From Fluviispira sanaruensis (GTDB lineage: Bacteria > Bdellovibrionota_B > Oligoflexia > Silvanigrellales > Silvanigrellaceae), in contig NZ_AP019368.1 in the NCBI RefSeq assembly GCF_004295685.1, positions 3,332,501 to 3,396,500 of the forward strand: a stretch of DNA of 64,000 nt, in the 5' to 3' direction. The notes under the pieces were generated by a model. The model ran no database searches, had not been told where the DNA came from, and was given only the letters and a program-made list of their open reading frames with translations. Shown here piece by piece: positions 58,347-64,000 of the stretch. A program made the translations under genes and the position numbers. The first letter of the stretch is position 1; each line of letters begins with the position of its first letter.

Positions 58347-60002
58347 ATGGACGATTTTTCTTTAAAAATCATTCCACTCGGCGGATGTGGCGAGATTGGA
58401 ATGAACATGACACTATTATGTGTCATGGATAAATATTTTTTTGTCGATGGTGGAGCTTTATTTCCAGACGCTTCTCTCTTGGGTGTTGATCTCATCTTGC
58501 CTGATACAAAATTTATTGATGAAAACCAAATTTGGCCTGAAGCTTGGCTGATCACACATGGTCATGAAGATCATATTGGAGCCCTTCCACATCTCTATAA
58601 AAAATATCCTGCACCAATTTATGGAACAGAATTTACTATTGAACTCATAAAAGCAAAGTTTGATGACGCAAATATCAATGATGCCATATTAAATAAATGG
58701 GATTTTTTTCAAACTGTTTTTTTTAGAAATTTAAAAGTCACGCCTTTTCCAGTAAATCACAGTATTGCTGATGCCTCAGGTCTTTTTTTTGAAACTCAGC
58801 TTGGAAATATATTGCACATGGGAGATTTTCGCATAGATTATTATCCGCCTGAAAAAAGTATGACCCATGAAAATATCGAAAAAGTCATAAATGGTAAAAA
58901 AGTTCATCTAATGATGAGTGACAGTACAAATTCATTTCAAACTGGAACTGATTTCAGCGAAACTGAAGTACTACCAAGCATAGTCGATTATTTAGATAAA
59001 GCTGAAGGCATTGTCGTTATTGCAACATTTGCAAGTAATATTTGGCGACTTCAAAGTATTTTTGAATCCGCTAAATTAACAGGACGCAAAATTGCTTTAT
59101 TTGGCCGTTCCCTTTTCCGCAATACAGAAATTGCAAATAGACTTGGTCTATTGAATTTTGCCGAAACAACTATAATCGAAATTCAAGATGTGTCACGCTA
59201 TCCTAGAAATGAAGTCTGTATTATTTGTACTGGATCCCAAGGTGAATCTTTTTCAGGTTTGCATCGAATTGCTTGGGATAATGTAGCAGATTTTAAAATT
59301 GAGGCTCAAGATACTATTATATTTTCCTCAAGAATTATTCCTGGCAATGAACGCCCTATTGAAAGCATAGTGACTCAGCTGACACGTATTGGCTGCAAAG
59401 TCGTAACTGCAAAAGATGATAAAAATATTCATGTAAGTGGTCATGGCTATCAAGATGATCTCATAAAGTGTATCAAAACAGCTAAGCCAAAGGCATTTAT
59501 GCCAGTTCATGGCACATTTAGGCATTTAAAACAGCATAGGGAACTTGCAGTGGAATGTGGAATACCTGAAGAAAATTGCATACTCGTAGAAAATGGAGAT
59601 GTTCTTGTCGCAGGTCCAGAGTTCTTAGGCGTCGTAGAAACTGTTCATTCTGGAAGAGATTATGTCTGCCCTGGGGGAATTTTTTCACAGTCAAGTCCTA
59701 TATATAAAGATCGTGTCGCCCTTATTTATGGAGGTGTTGTTGCTGTTAGTTTTGTTTTTCCAGATGTAGGTTATGATTTAATTGGCACTCCAGCGGTTAC
59801 ATTAAAAGGAGTTCCTTTAAATGCTCAAGAGCTTTCAAAAAAAATGTCAATGATTTTTAATTACACAATCGATCTCAGCCTTAAAAAGAGAAATTTCAGC
59901 GATGAAGCTCTTCAAGAAGATTTAAGAATTGCCGTGAGAAGGTTTATTGAAAAAAAACTTAATTTTAAAGCTAATATATTAATTTTATTTCAAAGAGTTT
60001 AA
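58347..60002 (+). CDS. rnj: Ribonuclease J
   Basis: RNase J is a metallo-beta-lactamase/beta-CASP ribonuclease with 5' exo- and endonuclease activity on RNA. The zinc motif HGHEDHIGAL is near residue 70, and PFPVNHSIADA and HMGDFRID complete the metal site. The beta-CASP domain has VVIATFASNIWRLQ and FSSRIIPGNE, with MPVHGTFRHLKQH at the C-terminal side. At 551 residues it is full length. GGAATTTAA precedes the ATG. It begins 11 bases after the AgmX-like gene, so it may share its operon. Confidence 0.95.
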   Translation: MDDFSLKIIPLGGCGEIGMNMTLLCVMDKYFFVDGGALFPDASLLGVDLILPDTKFIDENQIWPEAWLITHGHEDHIGALPHLYKKYPAPIYGTEFTIELIKAKFDDANINDAILNKWDFFQTVFFRNLKVTPFPVNHSIADASGLFFETQLGNILHMGDFRIDYYPPEKSMTHENIEKVINGKKVHLMMSDSTNSFQTGTDFSETEVLPSIVDYLDKAEGIVVIATFASNIWRLQSIFESAKLTGRKIALFGRSLFRNTEIANRLGLLNFAETTIIEIQDVSRYPRNEVCIICTGSQGESFSGLHRIAWDNVADFKIEAQDTIIFSSRIIPGNERPIESIVTQLTRIGCKVVTAKDDKNIHVSGHGYQDDLIKCIKTAKPKAFMPVHGTFRHLKQHRELAVECGIPEENCILVENGDVLVAGPEFLGVVETVHSGRDYVCPGGIFSQSSPIYKDRVALIYGGVVAVSFVFPDVGYDLIGTPAVTLKGVPLNAQELSKKMSMIFNYTIDLSLKKRNFSDEALQEDLRIAVRRFIEKKLNFKANILILFQRV

Positions 60003-60103
60003 ATTATTATTTAAAAATAAAATTCATTCCTTAAAGTTTTCAGAGTGCTTGTCGATACGCATAAGACTTTATAGGACTTTTCAAAAATGAATGGATTTTA
60101 TTT

Positions 60104-60874
60104 ATGAGAATTTTCACCTTATTAATATTACTTTTATTAATAAATAATTCTTACGGAAAAAATTTAACTATTAAATTAAGCACATTAGACTTGTATCCAT
60201 ATGTAGGGCAGAGCACGCGGAAAAATGGAATTGTACAAAATATCATTGAATCCGCTTTTGATGTGATTAATTATGATATGGAAACAAATTTTATGCCCTG
60301 GGACAATGCTTTGAATGAAACTATGATAGGAAATTATGATGCTGTTTTTCCAGTTTCCTTAACAGAGGAAAGAAAAAAATATTTTTATTATTCTGAACCT
60401 GTATATTATCATCATTTAGTATTTTTGATTTCTATCCATTCAAATATCATCTATAATAAATATGACAATTTAAACAAAACTTATGATGAACTCAAGAAAT
60501 ACCGATTCGGAGTTGTGCGTGCCTACGCCAATGAAAAAAACTTTGATCAAAGAACGGATCTGACAAAAATCATAAGTAACAATGATACTTCTAATTTGTT
60601 AAAATTAAAAAATAAAACCGTTGATATTGTTTATATAGATAAATACGTAGCCACTTTTCTTATCTATAAAATGAACGATCAGTTTAAAGATCAATTTAAA
60701 TTCCTAGAACCAGAACTCGCCAATGAAGCTCTCTATATTGCTTTTTCAAAGAAAGCTAAGGACGCATTAAACAAACGAGATAGCTTCAATGCCGGATTGA
60801 AGAAAATAAAAGAAAGTGGTCTCTACGACAAAATCCTAAGCAATTTTCAAAAAACAACCTCACAACCTAATTGA
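60104..60874 (+). CDS. Periplasmic solute-binding protein, family 3
   Basis: A signal peptide (MRIFTLLILLLLINNSYG) precedes a type 3 extracellular solute-binding fold: LSTLDLYPYVGQSTRKNGIVQNIIES, NYDAVFPVSLTEERKKYFYYSEPVYYHHLVFLI and the second-lobe loop KKYRFGVVRAYAN. At 256 residues it is the usual length. Substrate (amino acid, polar compound or another ligand) is unknown. No permease or ATPase lies beside it, so it may be an orphan or a receptor-type protein. Confidence 0.83.
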   Translation: MRIFTLLILLLLINNSYGKNLTIKLSTLDLYPYVGQSTRKNGIVQNIIESAFDVINYDMETNFMPWDNALNETMIGNYDAVFPVSLTEERKKYFYYSEPVYYHHLVFLISIHSNIIYNKYDNLNKTYDELKKYRFGVVRAYANEKNFDQRTDLTKIISNNDTSNLLKLKNKTVDIVYIDKYVATFLIYKMNDQFKDQFKFLEPELANEALYIAFSKKAKDALNKRDSFNAGLKKIKESGLYDKILSNFQKTTSQPN

Positions 60875-60974
60875 GATAAAAAATCGCTTAGTCAAATTTC
60901 TAACTTTTGATTTCCTATTATGCTGGAAAAAATTGCCGAATAAAAAAAAGAAATAGTTATTATATGGAATAAAA

Positions 60975-61640
60975 ATGCTTAGATCATTTAAAATATTCAA
61001 AAATAATTCAGTCTTCTTATTAAAGATAAAGTATTTATTTTTGTTACTTTTTTTTTATTTAAGCCCACTCTATGCGGCAAACAATGAATCATCTGCTGGA
61101 ATTATTCTGACTTTATTTCAGCCTGATTATGGTAAATTTTCAACCATTGCAACGACCCAAGGACAACCTAAATTTCAAGCAGATATTTTACTTGTTGGAG
61201 GCGATGTCACCTTCATGCGCAAAGGCTTTTTTACCGGTGGCCGAGTCTTATTTGGTAACACATCAACAACCTCTGTGAGCACATCAGCAAGCACTTATGA
61301 AGTTGCAAATATTGGGTTGAAAGCAGGATATGGTTTAGATTTAAGTATAATTGATCTAAAATTAGGCTCTTATTTTGGTATTGGAAATTTAAATTTTACC
61401 TCAGTTAGCACTACATCAAATGGATCTATTTTAATGGATTATTTATTTTTAGAACCATTTGTTATGGTGGGTGTTGCTGGTGGAAAATACTTTTCAGCAA
61501 GTATTGGTGCAGGATATCACTATGCTTTTCCATACAAAGTAACAACATATGGTTCAACCTTGCTGAGCGATCCAACTCAAGCCAGCATAGGCGGAATAAA
61601 TATAATGTTCGAATTGAGTTTTGGAGATTTTTCTCGTTAA
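60975..61640 (+). CDS. Probable outer-membrane beta-barrel protein
   Basis: A signal peptide (LKIKYLFLLLFFYLSPLYAA) is followed by about 180 residues rich in Gly, Ser, Thr and aromatic residues with alternating strand-like runs (FFTGGRVLFGNTSTTSVSTS, FEPFVMVGVAGGKYFSASIG). It ends FELSFGDFSR with aromatic penultimate positions. The pattern fits a small outer-membrane barrel. The family is unknown. It overlaps the fabH end (convergent) by four bases. Confidence 0.7.
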   Translation: MLRSFKIFKNNSVFLLKIKYLFLLLFFYLSPLYAANNESSAGIILTLFQPDYGKFSTIATTQGQPKFQADILLVGGDVTFMRKGFFTGGRVLFGNTSTTSVSTSASTYEVANIGLKAGYGLDLSIIDLKLGSYFGIGNLNFTSVSTTSNGSILMDYLFLEPFVMVGVAGGKYFSASIGAGYHYAFPYKVTTYGSTLLSDPTQASIGGINIMFELSFGDFSR

Positions 61641-62671
61641 AGTCGAATTAAACTTCCGCCCCAAGTGAATCCTGCTCCGAATGCTACAGTCAAAATAAGA
61701 TCGCCTTTTTTTAAACGCCCTTGTTCTAAAGCTTCGTTGATGCAGATTGGAATTGTTGCTGAGGTTGTATTTCCATAGCAATGAATATTGTTAAATACTT
61801 TTTCTTTTGGCAATTCCATTTTTTCTCTGACCATCTCACTGATTCTTAAATTTGCTTGATGTGGGACGAGGCAGGCAAGATCATTTGCTGAAATATTATG
61901 GCGTTTCATAAGTGTTTCTGCGACTTCACACATACGTGTCACTGCATGTTTAAAGACAGAACGACCTTCCATAGTAGGATGCCAATCACCATTTTCCATC
62001 GCTTCGGAATTCATAAATCCTTTCGTTGCCGTTCCTGGTGAACGTGTCAATAAAAGCTCTGCTCCAACCCCATCACTGCCTAGAATTGTATCAATGACTC
62101 CTGAAATATTATTTTGCACTGTAGGCATTTCTTTCTCGGAACACTCTACTGCTTCACATACAACAGCCGCAGCTCCATCGCCAAATAAAACAGCAACATT
62201 GCGTCCCTTTGTGGTTAAATCTAACATTTTGCTTTGTACGTCAGAAAAAACCAGCAATATTCTTTTGTATTGACCACTTTTAATCATTGCTTCAGCCATT
62301 TGAGTTGAATAGACAAAAGCACTGCATTGGACTCGAATATCGATAGCAGGTATCGTTGGAAAACCCAGCTTATGTTGAATAATGGGAGCGATGCCTGGAA
62401 AATAATAGTCAGGTGACAAAGTCGACGCAATAATATAATCAAAATCAGATGGTTTTAAATTAGAAGCTGCAAGCACGTTTTTGACCGCTTCTATGCCAAG
62501 ATCTGAAGTAGACACGGATTCTTCGACAAAACGTCTTTCACGAATACCCGATCTTTCGGTTATCCAAGCATCGTTTGTATCCATAAGTTTACTCAGATCA
62601 TTATTGGTGACCTTACCTGGAGGTAAATACTTAGAAAAATGAGTCATAACCATTTTATATTGCTTTGCCAT
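61637..62671 (-). CDS. fabH: 3-oxoacyl-[ACP] synthase III
   Basis: FabH starts fatty-acid synthesis by condensing an acyl-CoA with malonyl-ACP. Catalytic residues are in RVQCSAFVYSTQMA (Cys116), VPHQANLRISEMV (His) and YGNTTSATIP (Asn). The family segments ERSGIRERRF and FGDGAAAVV are present. At 344 residues the length is typical. The short leader DNA beyond 62671 holds a good AGGAG. No other fatty-acid synthesis genes are in the window. Related synthases in secondary metabolism share this motif set, but the overall pattern looks like a primary FabH. Confidence 0.9.
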   Translation of the reverse strand: MAKQYKMVMTHFSKYLPPGKVTNNDLSKLMDTNDAWITERSGIRERRFVEESVSTSDLGIEAVKNVLAASNLKPSDFDYIIASTLSPDYYFPGIAPIIQHKLGFPTIPAIDIRVQCSAFVYSTQMAEAMIKSGQYKRILLVFSDVQSKMLDLTTKGRNVAVLFGDGAAAVVCEAVECSEKEMPTVQNNISGVIDTILGSDGVGAELLLTRSPGTATKGFMNSEAMENGDWHPTMEGRSVFKHAVTRMCEVAETLMKRHNISANDLACLVPHQANLRISEMVREKMELPKEKVFNNIHCYGNTTSATIPICINEALEQGRLKKGDLILTVAFGAGFTWGGSLIRL

Positions 62672-62858
62672 GTAAAGGCTCCTCTATTAAACATGACGAT
62701 CCCTGAAAATCGAACACAATTTCTTACAAACTTGCATATAATTGCAAATTTTCATGAATGCGCAAGCTCAAAACACATTCCATGAAAAAGATCAAATTGA
62801 CAGAAATGTGCTTATCCTTTCAAAGCAAAAAAAAGAAACACTTTTTGAAGGAAATAAG

Positions 62859-64000
62859 ATGTTAAAACGACTTATCATACAAAATCTGGCTATTGCAGAA
62901 AATATTTCTGTCAACTTCCATGAAGGGCTCAATGTCATAACTGGCGAAACAGGGGCTGGAAAATCGCTTTTAGTGGACGCTCTTTGTCTTTTAAGAGGAC
63001 AGCGTGCAGATACAGCCTTAATTCGCACAGGTCACGAAAGCGCTCAAGTGACTGGAATTTTTATCCCAAGTAAAAAAAATAAAGACATCTTTTCATTACT
63101 AGAAGATCTCGGCATTCCATTATTCGACGATGCGCCCGAAGAAATTGTGATAAAAAGATTTATCCAGCGCAACGGTAGACATCGAGCCACTGTAAATGAA
63201 AATTTAGTGAGTACAAAAATCCTACAGCTTATTTCGTCTGACTTAATAGATATCAGTAGTCAGTTTGAAAATCAAAGATTGCTCGATAGCGATTCTCATT
63301 CTCTTTTTCTTGATGAGTTTTGCAATACCATTACATTACATAAAAAATATCTTGAAAATTTTAATCAATCAAATGATTTTTTAAAACAAATAAAAAACAC
63401 AATATTAGAAATAAATTTATTGAAGAGAGAAAAAAATTTATATGAATTTGAACTTTCTCAAATTCGAGAGGCAAATGTATCAGCTTCAGAATTTCAAAAA
63501 TTAGAAGAAATTATTTCGATTGGCAATAAGGCAAATTATACTAAAAATATTTGTCGAGAAATCGATGAAATTATGCAAAGCGGAGAAACAAATTGTTTGT
63601 CTCAATTAAAATATTGCAAAAGAAATGTCGAAAAACTGCTAAAGAACACTGCTCAATCACAAATCAAAATAAATACCGATCAAATTGATGGAATTATTGC
63701 TCTGATTGAAGATTTTATTCATAAAAATGAAATTACTTCATCCTATTTTGAAATTGATGAAACCGTTTTAAGCCAAGCTGAAAATAGAATTGAAGTTTAT
63801 AATAAAATTTTGCAAAAATTTGGTCCAAATATTCAAGATATAGAAAAGTATGCTTTAAAATGCGAAGATTATTTAGATAAAACAAATATATTAGAAGAAA
63901 ATTTTAAATTACTTATAAGTAAATGCGAAAACTCGCTTAAAGAAACATTAAAACTTGCGCACAAACTCAGCACTGAGCGGCAAAGTAAATTGAGTTTCAT
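62859..64000 (+). CDS. recN: DNA repair ATPase RecN, cut off by window end
   Basis: RecN is an SMC-like double-strand-break repair ATPase. The N terminus MLKRLIIQNLAIAEN and Walker A GETGAGKS (residues 29-36) are diagnostic, as is RFIQRNGRHRATVNENLVS. A coiled-coil region with many Lys/Glu residues begins near residue 165. The frame is open to base 64000 (about 380 codons), so the C-terminal half is missing. AAGGA lies ahead of ATG 62859; an in-frame ATG at 62754 would add about 35 residues outside the family pattern. Confidence 0.9.
   Translation, partial: MLKRLIIQNLAIAENISVNFHEGLNVITGETGAGKSLLVDALCLLRGQRADTALIRTGHESAQVTGIFIPSKKNKDIFSLLEDLGIPLFDDAPEEIVIKRFIQRNGRHRATVNENLVSTKILQLISSDLIDISSQFENQRLLDSDSHSLFLDEFCNTITLHKKYLENFNQSNDFLKQIKNTILEINLLKREKNLYEFELSQIREANVSASEFQKLEEIISIGNKANYTKNICREIDEIMQSGETNCLSQLKYCKRNVEKLLKNTAQSQIKINTDQIDGIIALIEDFIHKNEITSSYFEIDETVLSQAENRIEVYNKILQKFGPNIQDIEKYALKCEDYLDKTNILEENFKLLISKCENSLKETLKLAHKLSTERQSKLSF

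Overview
The window is A+T-rich bacterial chromosome with dense, mostly short-spaced genes. It opens inside a 16S rRNA gene and closes inside recN. Several things point to a Gram-negative, didermic bacterium: many lipoprotein and Sec signal peptides, LPS-type glycosyltransferases, an OmpA-like protein, a probable outer-membrane barrel and an MlaF-like ATPase. Together with RNase J, an AgmX-type gliding/energy-coupling cassette, secreted proteases, an extracellular LRR protein and an aerolysin-like protein, the set fits a predatory or host-associated lineage such as Bdellovibrionota/Oligoflexia (possibly Silvanigrellales). That placement is inference from gene content; comparing the 16S fragment with a database would settle it.

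Layout. 1-1.8 kb: 3'-truncated 16S rRNA (minus) and its leader. 1.8-5 kb: guaB-guaA (GMP synthesis). 5-5.9 kb: about 900 bases without a convincing gene. 5.9-7.8 kb: two LPS-type glycosyltransferases. 8-12 kb: ahcY facing the hslO-sfsA-DMT transporter operon. 12-19 kb: galE, a secreted leucine-rich-repeat protein, grpE with an LpoA-like gene, and serS. 19-22 kb: a phosphopantetheinyl transferase beside a three-domain sulfur enzyme (cysteine desulfurase, metallo-beta-lactamase fold, rhodanese). 22.5-26.6 kb: amino-acid permease, exported MsrA and MsrB, decayed gene fragments and a nitroreductase. 26.7-29 kb: a TM2-domain remnant and groES-groEL. 29-36 kb: a small exported protein, a lipoprotein-mutase-dCMP deaminase operon, and trmB-CDF-queG. 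36-39 kb: an OmpA-like protein, an aerolysin/spherulin-like protein and a secreted cysteine-repeat protein. 39-45 kb: MlaF-like ATPase, UvrA-family protein, psd, GNAT and thioesterase. 45-52 kb: a lipoprotein and a duplicated protease module. 52-60 kb: folate cyclo-ligase, acidic protein plus orphan methyltransferase, then the ExbB/ExbD-like-AgmX cassette ending in RNase J. 60-64 kb: solute-binding protein, barrel protein, fabH and the start of recN.

Most noteworthy region. Between 46.3 and 51.7 kb, two lipoprotein subtilases with C-terminal P-like domains each lack an N-terminal propeptide. Each is followed directly by a separate secreted protein whose C-terminal part resembles a subtilase propeptide. 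This looks like a duplicated 'detached prodomain' protease system, in which the folding chaperone or inhibitor is supplied in trans.

Other items worth following are the 780-residue sulfur-transfer fusion, the ExbB/ExbD-like cassette whose ExbD-like proteins lack a transmembrane Asp, the three-repeat cysteine protein, the aerolysin-like protein, and the orphan DNA methyltransferase with an acidic partner. I saw no CRISPR array, no tRNA gene and no intact insertion sequence or prophage.
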